Below, piece by piece: positions 14,664-23,416 of a stretch of 38,037 bases of DNA. Numbering within the stretch: position 1 is the stretch's first letter; every line of letters starts with the position of its first letter. A program made the translations under genes and the position numbers. The stretch spans positions 1-38,037 of the IMG/VR virus record IMGVR_UViG_3300041809_003420, one strand, 5' to 3'. Below the pieces are notes generated by a model. It did no database searches, was not told the DNA's origin, and saw only the letters and a program-made list of their open reading frames with translations. This DNA is from a virus.

Positions 14664-15377
14664 ATGACGCTACAAGAAGGCATCGTCGATCCGGCATTCA
14701 AGCTGATGGGCATTCTGCGGGCCGGCCGCTCGATGGCGACAGGCGAGTACTCCGACGCCCTGGACGCCATCAACGCGCTGCTGGATGCGGCGAGCGCCGA
14801 AGAGGACATGGTCTACCAGATCACCCATGAGACCTTCACGCTCACGGGCCCGGCGACTTACACCATGGGGCCGGCCGGCACGTTTGCGACGGTGCGGCCG
14901 ACGCGGATTCGCGCGGCTACCGTGATCGCGGCGAACAGCGCGAGCCAGGGGGTGGCGGTTGTGCCGGCGGAGAAGTACACGCAGGTGGTGGTGGACCGGA
15001 CGGCCGCGGGCGTGTTTGCGGAATTTCTCACGTGCGACTATGCGTCGCCGGCGTGCAATCTGTACCTAAATCCGGCGCCGGTGAGCGGGTCGCTCGAGCT
15101 GTGGTCGATCAAGCCGCTGGCGAACTTCGCGACGATGGGCGACACGGTGAGTTTGACGCCCGGGTACCTGGAGTTTCTGAAAACGAATTTGGCGGTGGTT
15201 CTGGCGCCGGCCTTTGCGGGCGCGAAGCTGACCCAGGAAACCGTGGCGCTGGCGCAATCGACCAGGGCTGGCCTGGCGAAGCTGTACCGGCAGACCCTGG
15301 GCGATCCGTTCGAACCGCCTTACGCGCCGCCGGTGCCTCAGCAGTACATGCCGATGCAACCGCAGCGGGGAGCGTAA
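14664..15377 (+). CDS. gp4-like head-tail adaptor, paralogue 2
   Basis: A 237-aa tandem paralogue starting three bases after the previous stop codon. It has the same opening (IVDPAFKLMGILRAGRS, YSDALDAINALLDA), VRPTRIRAATV, and the same APVSGSLELWSIKPLANF segment as paralogue 1, which is identical even at DNA level. The first half and the C-terminal tail (PPYAPPVPQQYMPMQPQ) differ. Retention of both suggests that they occupy different positions or are expressed in different amounts. Confidence 0.72.
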   Translation: MTLQEGIVDPAFKLMGILRAGRSMATGEYSDALDAINALLDAASAEEDMVYQITHETFTLTGPATYTMGPAGTFATVRPTRIRAATVIAANSASQGVAVVPAEKYTQVVVDRTAAGVFAEFLTCDYASPACNLYLNPAPVSGSLELWSIKPLANFATMGDTVSLTPGYLEFLKTNLAVVLAPAFAGAKLTQETVALAQSTRAGLAKLYRQTLGDPFEPPYAPPVPQQYMPMQPQRGA

Positions 15378-15380
15378 CCC

Positions 15381-16067
15381 ATGTCCCTGGTTTCGGATAT
15401 TCTCGACGACGCGCTGATGTACATCGGCGCCTATGGACCGGGCGAGACGGTTTCCAGCGACGATCAGACTTTTGCGTTGCGCATCTGCAACCGGGCGCTG
15501 GACGGATGGAGCGCGAGAAAACTCTCGCCCATCGGCGTCAAGCACGCCAACTACACGCTGAGCGGCGCCGCGTCGTACACCTATGGCCCGGCGATGACGT
15601 GGAACGCAACGACCAGGCCGATCAAGGTGAAGGCGGCGTCGACGATCGCGGCCGATGGAGTGGAGACACCGGCCGTGATCGTTACGGCCGAAGAGTGGGT
15701 GCAGATCCGGGACAAGACGCGGACGGGGCTGTTCGTGCGGGAACTGCTGTACGACGGCGGCTATCCCACGGGGAACATCTACGTGACGCCGATGCCGGCG
15801 GCCGGTAGTTGCTCCCTTTGGACGTACGAGGCCATCACCGATTTTGTGAATCTGACGGATACGGTGAGCTTGCCGCCGGGGTTTGAGAGGGCTCTCGTGA
15901 TCGCGCTCGGGCTGGAGCTGTGCATCCCGTTCCAGCGGCCGATTCCGGACGGTCTGCCGCAGTTGGCGGTGCAGGCCATGGAGGATATCGCGACGCTGAC
16001 CGCCGAGATCCTGGGGACGCCGGCGCCGCAGCCCGCGCAACCGACGCAACAGGGGCCGAAACAGTGA
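15381..16067 (+). CDS. gp4-like head-tail adaptor, paralogue 3
   Basis: A 228-aa protein with the same plan as its neighbours but more diverged: opening SDILDDALMYIGAYGPGE, RICNRALDGWSARK, then TRPIKVKAAST, an EEWVQIRDKTRTG segment, GNIYVTPMPAAGS and LPPGFERALVIALGLELC. This copy looks closest to what I would expect of a conventional phage gp4-type adaptor. Its stop overlaps the next start (GTGA at 16064). Confidence 0.72.
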   Translation: MSLVSDILDDALMYIGAYGPGETVSSDDQTFALRICNRALDGWSARKLSPIGVKHANYTLSGAASYTYGPAMTWNATTRPIKVKAASTIAADGVETPAVIVTAEEWVQIRDKTRTGLFVRELLYDGGYPTGNIYVTPMPAAGSCSLWTYEAITDFVNLTDTVSLPPGFERALVIALGLELCIPFQRPIPDGLPQLAVQAMEDIATLTAEILGTPAPQPAQPTQQGPKQ

Positions 16068-16813
16068 CGCCGGCGGACATGCTCAACCAGGCGGCCAAGG
16101 CCATTGGCAAGCTGCGCTCCGGAGGCGGGTTGTGTCCGAGCGAGTTGACGGACGGGCTGATCGTGCTGAACAACCTGGTGGACTTCTTCACCACGCGGAA
16201 GGCCTTCGTCTATACGACGCGGATGGACGAGTACACCTTCAGCGACAAGGCGCCCCCGGACGGAAACAATCCGGCGGTGTACCAGCTCGGGCCCGGGTCC
16301 ACCGACTGGCCGGGCTCGGTGCGGCCGACACGCATCGAGCGCGCCAACATCATCCTGAACGATACGACGCCCGGGGTGTTTGTGCCGCTCGACATTCTGG
16401 ACGTTGACGAGTGGGCGGCGATCCGGCTGGAGCAACTGCCGGTGACACTGCCGACGCGGATGTACTGCGACTATGCGAACCCCAACGCGAACCTCTATTT
16501 CTGGGGGCAGCCGACGGCGCCGTACATCCTGCAGTTGTTCACGTGGCAGCAGATCGCGGCATTCGGCTCGCTGGCCACACCGATCGTCGTGCCGCCGGGC
16601 TATTACTCGGCCTTCCTGTATACGCTGGCGGAGCTGGTGGGGCCGCAGTGGAACGCGCCCGTGCCGGCGATTGTGACGCGGATGGCGAGGGATGCGCGGG
16701 CCGGGGTCGCGGGGTTGAACTCGCGCGCGTTGAGGCTGGAGACGCGCGATACGGGGATGCCGGGCAGCGGGGGGCATGGGGCGTGCTTCAGCTACCGGTC
16801 GCGGGGTTACTAG
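16064..16813 (+). CDS. gp4-like head-tail adaptor, paralogue 4
   Basis: A 249-aa protein beginning at GTG 16064, coupled to paralogue 3 by a four-base overlap. It keeps the family plan: ADMLNQAAKAIGKL, LIVLNNLVDFFTTRK, VRPTRIERANI, DEWAAIRLEQLP, ANLYFWGQPTAPY and VPPGYYSAFLYTLAELV. It has an extra C-terminal extension ending SYRSRGY. It lies directly before the tail-hub gene, so it is the likeliest copy to contact that protein. Confidence 0.7.
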   Translation: MTPADMLNQAAKAIGKLRSGGGLCPSELTDGLIVLNNLVDFFTTRKAFVYTTRMDEYTFSDKAPPDGNNPAVYQLGPGSTDWPGSVRPTRIERANIILNDTTPGVFVPLDILDVDEWAAIRLEQLPVTLPTRMYCDYANPNANLYFWGQPTAPYILQLFTWQQIAAFGSLATPIVVPPGYYSAFLYTLAELVGPQWNAPVPAIVTRMARDARAGVAGLNSRALRLETRDTGMPGSGGHGACFSYRSRGY

Positions 16814-16828
16814 CGCAGAGTGTAGACC

Positions 16829-18718
16829 ATGCGATTCGACGCTTTCACCCAGGGGTTCTATTCGTTTCCGTCGCTCAACGCAGCCTCGCAGCTGTGCGTG
16901 AACTATTACCCCGACCTGGTGGAGGGCGCCATGCCGAAAGGCTCCAACCCGGGTGGGACGGAGAAGGCGCGGATGGTGCTCACGCCGACTCCAGGCACCA
17001 CTCTGTACGGGACGGCGCCACTGTCGCCCTGCCGCGGGCTGTGGGCCGGGGATAACCGGTTGTTTGCGGCGGAAGGGTCGCGTCTGTACGAAGTGCTGGG
17101 GCCGGCGTCCTTCACGGATCACGGCTCGATCGGCAACGACAGTAACCCGGTGCAGATGATTCCGAACGGGAATCAGCTCTTTGTGGTCTCGGCGGGAAAC
17201 GCGTATGTGGACACGGGAAGCGGGGTGCAGCAGTGCCAGTTTTCCCAGCAGCTATACGACCTGGTGATCGACCTGGCCACCGGGAGACTGACGGGAGATA
17301 CGGGCGGCATCTTCGACTCGACCGACGTCGGCAAAACGGTGGAGATCACGGGGGGCACGGGGTTCACAATCCAGAACAACGTGATCACCGCGGTGGACAG
17401 CAACGGGATGGCCACCGGAACCACGTCGTGGGGCACGGCGGGTTCGACGGAAGGAACCGGCATCGAGTGGCTGGGCGAGTACGTGGAGGCGATTCAAGGG
17501 GCGTTTCTGGATGGGACGTTCTTCGCGGTGCAGCCGACGTCGAAGACGGTCTACTACTCGGCCATCAACGATGGGACGAGCTGGGACCCGCTGAACTTCT
17601 TTTCGAAGGAAGCATATCCCGACGACGTGGCGGCGATCATCGCCGACCACGAACAGTTGTACCTGCAAGGAAACCTGGAATCGACGGAAGTCTGGGCCGA
17701 CACGGGGAGCGGGACCAACCCGTTTCAGCGGAACCCCTCGTACATCATGCATTACGGAACCGGCGCGCCGTGGTCGCTGGTGAGGCTGTCGACGGGGGTA
17801 GCGTGGATCGGCGGCGACGTGCGGCGCGGGGAGCGGGTGGCGTTCCTGGCGGTGGGATACGTGCCGGCGCGCGTCTCCACGGCGGCGATCGAGAAGGCGT
17901 GGGCGGCGTACGCGACGATTGAGGACGCGGTAGCGTATGGACTGATCCAGGACGGCCACGAATTCTGGGTGATTTCCTTCCCGACCGGCAACGCCACGTG
18001 GGTCTATGACGTAACGCTCGGCGAATGGCACCAGCGCGGACTGTGGGCGGGCGTGTCGACGACGATCGCGGCGAACGTGGCCACGGGGTCGCAGGTGGTG
18101 ACGCCGGCGTCGATGACGGGAATTTCGCTGGGAGTGGCGCTGACGATCTCGAACGCAAACGGCTCAAACAGCCAGACGGTGGTGCCCACAGCGGTGGGCG
18201 GCAGCACCTTCACGGCGACGTTCACGCTGCCGTTGACGGGGCCCGGGATCACGGTATTCGCGGCGGTGTGGAACCGGCAGTCGGGAGCGTTCCACGCATG
18301 CACGGGGATCGGCACGATCGACGAAGTGCATTACGTGGGGGACTGGCAGAGCGGCAACATCTACGTGATGCAGTCCACGGCGCTGACCGATCATGGTACG
18401 CCGATTCACCGGCGCCGGCGGGCTCCCCATCTGTCGAACGCAAACAAGAAGCGGTTCTACGGGCTGTTTGAGCTGGACTGCGATGCCACGGGCGCCGACG
18501 TGGATAACACGCCTCCGCGGGTGCGGTGGCTGCGGTGCGGGGCGAGCCGCGATCGCATTTACCAGACGGACGACGACGGCAACGGGAACCTGACGCTGAG
18601 TTACTCCGACGACCGGTGCTTGAGCTTCACGAAGCGGAGCTCGATCGGCGCGGCGAGCTCGGCGGCGGCGATCGGCATCACGGCGGCATATGTGGAGTGG
18701 ACGGAAGGGACGGGATAG
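16829..18718 (+). CDS. Tail hub / DNA stabilisation protein, P22 gp10 type
   Basis: A 629-aa protein of the P22 gp10 type (about 472 aa), the hexameric hub that plugs the portal-adaptor channel and keeps packaged DNA in. The opening (FTQGFYSFPSLNAASQLCVNYYPD) and the beta-propeller-like repeats, such as VYYSAINDGTSWDPLNFF and AYGLIQDGHEFWVISFP, match that family. The extra length comes from a beta insertion at about residues 145-205 and another at about 408-475 (TTIAANVATGSQVVTPASM and following), both rich in Thr, Gly and Val. They probably project outward. Confidence 0.85.
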   Translation: MRFDAFTQGFYSFPSLNAASQLCVNYYPDLVEGAMPKGSNPGGTEKARMVLTPTPGTTLYGTAPLSPCRGLWAGDNRLFAAEGSRLYEVLGPASFTDHGSIGNDSNPVQMIPNGNQLFVVSAGNAYVDTGSGVQQCQFSQQLYDLVIDLATGRLTGDTGGIFDSTDVGKTVEITGGTGFTIQNNVITAVDSNGMATGTTSWGTAGSTEGTGIEWLGEYVEAIQGAFLDGTFFAVQPTSKTVYYSAINDGTSWDPLNFFSKEAYPDDVAAIIADHEQLYLQGNLESTEVWADTGSGTNPFQRNPSYIMHYGTGAPWSLVRLSTGVAWIGGDVRRGERVAFLAVGYVPARVSTAAIEKAWAAYATIEDAVAYGLIQDGHEFWVISFPTGNATWVYDVTLGEWHQRGLWAGVSTTIAANVATGSQVVTPASMTGISLGVALTISNANGSNSQTVVPTAVGGSTFTATFTLPLTGPGITVFAAVWNRQSGAFHACTGIGTIDEVHYVGDWQSGNIYVMQSTALTDHGTPIHRRRRAPHLSNANKKRFYGLFELDCDATGADVDNTPPRVRWLRCGASRDRIYQTDDDGNGNLTLSYSDDRCLSFTKRSSIGAASSAAAIGITAAYVEWTEGTG

Positions 18719-19177
18719 GTGGGCAGCAATAGCGTACTGCCGACTAATTCGCCTTTCTTCCAGGCGGGAAGCGCGCAACCTTTGAGCGCGCCGTGGATCG
18801 GGTTCTTCAACGATCTGCTGAACGCGAGCGGCGCGAGCACGCCCGCGGCGGAGACTTACTCGCTGTCGGTGAAGGGGACACTGGCGATCGCCAGCGACCA
18901 GGCGCCGAAGACCTACGTCGTCGACGATGTGACCCCGTCGACATTGCGGGTGGACGTGAAGCTGGCTCCGGTGGGCGCCAACCTGGTGGTGGCTCTGAGT
19001 TACTACACGGTGGCGGGGTCGCCGACGCTGGTGGCCACGTTCACGGTGGGGCCGGGGTTGCTGTCGAATACGCAGACCACCACGGTGGCCGTGCCGGCGG
19101 GAGCTTTCTGGGAAGTGGACATTACGTCGGTGGGGACGACGTTTCCGGGTAGCGATCTGACGGTGACCGTGCAATGA
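18719..19177 (+). CDS. Beta-rich structural protein in the gp26 position
   Basis: A 152-aa protein starting at GTG 18719, abutting the gp10-type gene. After an N-terminal Phe/Pro-rich anchor (NSPFFQAGSAQPLSAPWIGFFNDLLNA) it is entirely Thr/Val/Ala beta strand. P22 has the gp26 tail needle in this place, but gp26 is a long trimeric coiled coil and this protein has no heptads. It may be a short cap or fibre base. Its stop overlaps the next start (ATGA at 19174). Confidence 0.62.
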   Translation: MGSNSVLPTNSPFFQAGSAQPLSAPWIGFFNDLLNASGASTPAAETYSLSVKGTLAIASDQAPKTYVVDDVTPSTLRVDVKLAPVGANLVVALSYYTVAGSPTLVATFTVGPGLLSNTQTTTVAVPAGAFWEVDITSVGTTFPGSDLTVTVQ

Positions 19178-22100
19178 GCGGGATGAATAAGCTCGATCCG
19201 CGGTACGCCATCAGCCTGAATGGGTTCGACCGGCGCGGGGCGGTGGCCAGCATCCACAACGCCACGGCGAATGGCTTCACGGTGTCGGGCTGCTGGTCAG
19301 ACCAGGCGGACTTCGCGGTGCTCTACCTGTTTAACGCGGACGACTTGTACGGGCACTTATTCACCTCGCGGTACCTGCCGGATTTCAGCCTGGCGGGGGT
19401 GACGCTGGATTTCGACGTGGCGATCACGGGGTGCATGCCGCCGACGTCGACGAAGTACCCGAGCGTGCCGTGGAACGCGTTGAGTTACATCACGTCGGCG
19501 GAAGTGCCGGGGACAGTGGCGCTGCCGGCGCCGACGTCGACGGCGGGCGCGGTGGCGGCGAGCTGCAGCTTCACGGTCGCGGGGACGCCGGCGACCTACG
19601 ACCGCGTGCAACTGGTCTACCTGGGCAACGTGCTGGCCGACCTCTCGACGATTACCACGGGGCAGAGCCTGGCGACGGTGGGCGCGAACCTGGCGGCGCT
19701 GGTGAATACGCTGACGTCCTCGACCGTGCCGATCGCGGCGACGAGCTCCGGAGCGACGGTGACGGTGACTTGCACGCAGGCGGGCAGGGACGGCAACGGG
19801 ATCGCGCTGCTGTCGATGTATAAGACGGCGGGAACCACGCTGCTATATCCCACGGGGAGCTCGTCGACGGCCAGCGGGCAGACGGGGAAACTGACGGGCG
19901 GCGCGGACCCGACGACGATGCACTTCCATCTGGACTTTTCGGCGCTGGGCCTGGCGAGCTGCCGGCTGATCTGGCTGACGCTGGCACCGTGGCTGACATA
20001 CGACTCGGGCACGGTCCATCCGTCGCTGGTGGCGTATGCGCCGATGGAATTCTCGGTGGTGTTCACGAGCTGGACGGTGGCGGGCACGGGGACGGCGCTG
20101 AAGATCGCGGGGCCGGGGTCGGTGACGGTGGGGAGCCGGGACGCGTGGACCTCGTACAGCGGCTCGGGATGGACGCTCGAGGCGGGCGACTACTTCCAGG
20201 GATTCGCGCGGTGGACTTCCCGTTGGGGCGACTCGGTAGCGGTGGCCTATTCTTGCCAGCACACGCACAATCTGTACCTGGGGACGGCGCTTTCGAGCTC
20301 GGGAGGGGAATTCAGCATTTCGGTGGACGGGGGCGCGCCGATCCCGCTGAATACGGTGGTGGACGCGAGCACGCCGATCCCCGGCCGGCGGCTGATTGCC
20401 AGCGGAGTCGCGGCGGGAGTCCACGAGGTGGTGCTCACGGTGGCGTCGGGAGCCTGCGTGTTCGATTTTGTGCAGGCGGCGGTGCTCTCGGACCCGGTGA
20501 CGCCGCCGACGACGTACGCGGCCGTGAATGCGGCTTGCGACTACGATACCGACCAGACCTACAAGATTCCGCCGGCGCGGGCGGTGTGGATCCTCTCGCA
20601 GATGGGGTTCCAGGGAGATGTCGACTTCTACGCGGGCGTGTTTTTCGCGCTGAAGCGCGCGAGGAACGGCGGGAACTTCCACCAGGCGACGATTACGCTG
20701 TCGGGGACGATCGGGGTGGGCAATTCGTTCGGAGTGGGATCGGACACCGTCTGGCTGTCGCTGGGCGGCCCAACGGGGCACGGCACGGCGATCAGCGGGG
20801 CTACCAGCATGGGCGGGAATCCGACCGGGACCAACGCCAGCCCATGGAGCACGGCGACGGTGATGGGCGCGGCGGCCTATCCTGCGGACACGCTGGAGAC
20901 GCTGGCTCAGCGGATGGTGGACGCGATCAACGGGACGTTCGTGGGGATCTGCGCGGCACCGACGTCGACGGCGGGGCAGTTCACGATTACGGTGCTCAGT
21001 CCCATCAACGGGTTCAGTCTGGACGTGGCGCTCAGCGCGGGGGCGTCGATCGCGCTGGCGGTGACCGGGGATATCGGGACGGGGGCTCTGCAGGGCGGCA
21101 ACGAGGGCACGTGGGAAGTGGACGCGACGCAGAGCTCGCCGCTGAATCGCGGGTTCCGCGATTATCTGGCCGACTTCGCCGGCCAAGTGCACGCGGCCGG
21201 GCAAACGATGACGGTGGCTTTCTCGCAGGAGCTGCTGGCGCCTCCGGACCTGAACACGAGCGGGAACGCGTGGGCGCAACGGTTCGCGGACGGATCGACG
21301 GTGTTGACGTCGACGGGATTCGGAAGCTGGGGCGCGGGCGTGGTCGAATCGGTGAGCGGCTCGGGTCCGCAGACCCTCAAGCAAACCGGCCACGGATACA
21401 TTACCGGCAACACGGTGCACGTAGCGCAGGGGGCGAGCGGCGCCGTATGGGCTGTCACCGTGACCGACGCCAACCACTACCAGCTCACCACCCTGGTGAG
21501 CGGCACTTCGTTCACGGTGGCGGCGGGTGCGACGACGCTGATCGACCTGCAGACGTCGCAATGCACGTTCAACCCGGGGACGGTGACGGCGTACCTGGCG
21601 CTTTGCTATGTGCAGGCCGCGAACATCCTGGCGGCGGCCGGCTTGGTTCCGTGGCTGCAGTTCGGGGAAATGGGCTGGTGGTTCTTCAGCGAGCGAATGA
21701 GCGAGCAGGTGGGATACGCGAGCTGGACGTCGCCGATCAGCATCGGGACAGTTGAGCCGCACGGCTTGGCGACGGGGCAGAACGTCATCGTGGCGGGGGT
21801 TCAGGGCACGACGTCGGCGAATGGGACCTGGCCGATCGTGGTGATGGACTCGACGCACTTCACGCTGACGGGATCGAACGGCAACGGGACTTATGCGGCG
21901 GGCACGGGAACGGTGTCCGGCGGCGGGATGGCGTTCTACGACGCCTGGGCGGCCGCGGCGCATACGCTGGCGAGCTACTGGACACAGGACGACGTCCCCT
22001 CGAGCGGGGATGCGGCGTGGCTTTCGGGAGCCATCAAGACGCACATCGACGCAATCCGGACGGCGGTACTGGCGGCGCAATCGGGGGCGAAGTTCGAGCT

Positions 22101-22515
22101 GCTGTATCCGTGCGACGTGAACCGGGCGAGCTGCTATTGGACGGACGTTTTGCCGTACCCGCAGGGCGGCCGGCTGAACGCGGCCGCCAATTTCCCCACG
22201 GCGTACCAGGCGCAGAGCGGATCGGGACTAGACCGGCTGAAGATCGAGGCGCTGAGCTGGGGGACGACGTACCGGAACCTGACGAACGCGCAGGCGGCCA
22301 TGGCATTCGCGAGGACGCCGCCGTGCTCGTGGCCGCTCTCGAAGTTGGCCTACCTGGCGCCGATCGACAACGGCGGGTGTCCGTGGCCGGCGGAATACCT
22401 AGCGGCGATCGCGGCGGGGATGCCGCTGGTGAACCTGTGGGCGGCGGACCATATGGTGCTGTTCGGCTGGCCGGCGCTGCCGGCGGGTGAAGGCTCTTTC
22501 GCGGTGGTGGAATGA
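19174..22515 (+). CDS. Large modular tail protein with TIM-barrel-like enzyme domain
   Basis: A 1113-aa tail protein. Two regions, about residues 110-250 and 490-650, contain phage-type inserted domains with a helix like SLATVGANLAALVNTL or DTLETLAQRMVDAIN. Residues about 650-1100 look like a glycoside-hydrolase-type TIM barrel: ILAAAGLVPWLQFGEMGWWFF (Glu832), MAFYDAWAAAAHTLASYW, KFELLYPCDVN and LSKLAYLAP. Proteins with this FGE-x-x-WW motif are often annotated as phage tail or non-contractile tail-sheath proteins. Beta domains of the HGLATGQNV type interrupt the barrel. Likely receptor contact or surface-glycan degradation (inference). Confidence 0.7.
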   Translation: MSGMNKLDPRYAISLNGFDRRGAVASIHNATANGFTVSGCWSDQADFAVLYLFNADDLYGHLFTSRYLPDFSLAGVTLDFDVAITGCMPPTSTKYPSVPWNALSYITSAEVPGTVALPAPTSTAGAVAASCSFTVAGTPATYDRVQLVYLGNVLADLSTITTGQSLATVGANLAALVNTLTSSTVPIAATSSGATVTVTCTQAGRDGNGIALLSMYKTAGTTLLYPTGSSSTASGQTGKLTGGADPTTMHFHLDFSALGLASCRLIWLTLAPWLTYDSGTVHPSLVAYAPMEFSVVFTSWTVAGTGTALKIAGPGSVTVGSRDAWTSYSGSGWTLEAGDYFQGFARWTSRWGDSVAVAYSCQHTHNLYLGTALSSSGGEFSISVDGGAPIPLNTVVDASTPIPGRRLIASGVAAGVHEVVLTVASGACVFDFVQAAVLSDPVTPPTTYAAVNAACDYDTDQTYKIPPARAVWILSQMGFQGDVDFYAGVFFALKRARNGGNFHQATITLSGTIGVGNSFGVGSDTVWLSLGGPTGHGTAISGATSMGGNPTGTNASPWSTATVMGAAAYPADTLETLAQRMVDAINGTFVGICAAPTSTAGQFTITVLSPINGFSLDVALSAGASIALAVTGDIGTGALQGGNEGTWEVDATQSSPLNRGFRDYLADFAGQVHAAGQTMTVAFSQELLAPPDLNTSGNAWAQRFADGSTVLTSTGFGSWGAGVVESVSGSGPQTLKQTGHGYITGNTVHVAQGASGAVWAVTVTDANHYQLTTLVSGTSFTVAAGATTLIDLQTSQCTFNPGTVTAYLALCYVQAANILAAAGLVPWLQFGEMGWWFFSERMSEQVGYASWTSPISIGTVEPHGLATGQNVIVAGVQGTTSANGTWPIVVMDSTHFTLTGSNGNGTYAAGTGTVSGGGMAFYDAWAAAAHTLASYWTQDDVPSSGDAAWLSGAIKTHIDAIRTAVLAAQSGAKFELLYPCDVNRASCYWTDVLPYPQGGRLNAAANFPTAYQAQSGSGLDRLKIEALSWGTTYRNLTNAQAAMAFARTPPCSWPLSKLAYLAPIDNGGCPWPAEYLAAIAAGMPLVNLWAADHMVLFGWPALPAGEGSFAVVE

Positions 22516-22517
22516 CA

Positions 22518-23375
22518 TTACCTGGTGGCATCGTCGTCCGCGCCGAGGCTGGCGATCGCGGAGAGCAGCATGCGTTTCTTGAGGACGGACATGCTTTGCA
22601 GGCGAGCGATCAATCGGTCCTTCTGGCGTTTCAGGTCCTGGCGGGCGCGGAAGGTCTCCCCCAGGTAGCGGTAGTCGTGGAGGGCCACCGGCTCGGGGAA
22701 ATTGAACCAGACCCACTCCGTGGCCATCCCGCCGCGCGTCATGGCTTCGAAGTGGATGGAGTTCCATCGATGCAAGACGTCGGCGTACATCTCGGACCAG
22801 TAGCCCGAGATCAGCACGCGACAGGGCAATTCACCGATGCTGGCCAGCAGCTCGGCGTGCTGGGCGTCGGAGAATTCGTGCCGGTAGAGCGGTCCGGAGG
22901 AGCGCGTCTCCATGAGGTAAGGCGGATCGCAGTAGATCAGATCGTCGGCGGCGAACGGGTAGGAGGCCAGAAACGTGAGGGCGTCGCCGCGCAGGAACCG
23001 AAAGCGCGGCGGATCCAGAATCGGCGGATCGACCGCGCGGCGCCGGCGCGGATCGGCAGGGCGGCCGAGGGTGGCCGCCAGCGGCGGGTTCGCCTCGGGT
23101 GGACCAGCGGCGGGAGCGCCGATTGCCGCGGGCATCGGCATTTGCGGCGCGGCTGCAGGAACGCCGGCGAAATCGGCGGTTCCGGCGATGCGCGATCGCC
23201 ATTCGCCGATGACGGCCGCGTCGAGGTCCACGCCGATGTTGTAGGGGGCTGGCCGCTTCAGCCGCATGACGGCGCCGCCGCCGAGGAAGGCCTCGATATA
23301 CGTGCGGTGCGGAGGCATGAGGTTGATCAAACGATGGTAGACGCCGGGGCCGGATTTTCCGCCTGGGTAGCCCAT
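22518..23375 (-). CDS. DNA adenine methyltransferase, D12 class
   Basis: A 285-aa N6-adenine methyltransferase of the Dam/D12 class, transferring a methyl group from S-adenosylmethionine to adenine in a short target site. Visible motifs are YPGGK (3-7), EAFLGGGAVM (28-37, the SAM-binding FxGxG-like loop) and catalytic DPPY (150-153). A low-complexity Ala/Pro/Arg insertion at about 70-122 sits before DPPY, possibly in the target-recognition part. It is read against the late operon, converging on the tail gene with two bases between stops and diverging from the gp14-like gene. It may protect phage DNA from host restriction; no cognate nuclease is seen. Confidence 0.85.
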   Translation of the reverse strand: MGYPGGKSGPGVYHRLINLMPPHRTYIEAFLGGGAVMRLKRPAPYNIGVDLDAAVIGEWRSRIAGTADFAGVPAAAPQMPMPAAIGAPAAGPPEANPPLAATLGRPADPRRRRAVDPPILDPPRFRFLRGDALTFLASYPFAADDLIYCDPPYLMETRSSGPLYRHEFSDAQHAELLASIGELPCRVLISGYWSEMYADVLHRWNSIHFEAMTRGGMATEWVWFNFPEPVALHDYRYLGETFRARQDLKRQKDRLIARLQSMSVLKKRMLLSAIASLGADDDATR

Positions 23376-23416
23376 ATCCCTCGAGCATCGGCGAATCTGC
23401 CGAGAAAGTCAAGCCG

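Noticed and set aside
19843-22080. 745-aa open frame on the reverse strand within the tail gene
   Set aside because: Arg/His-rich shadow of a GC-rich gene; no motifs, and the forward frame has clear tail-protein features.
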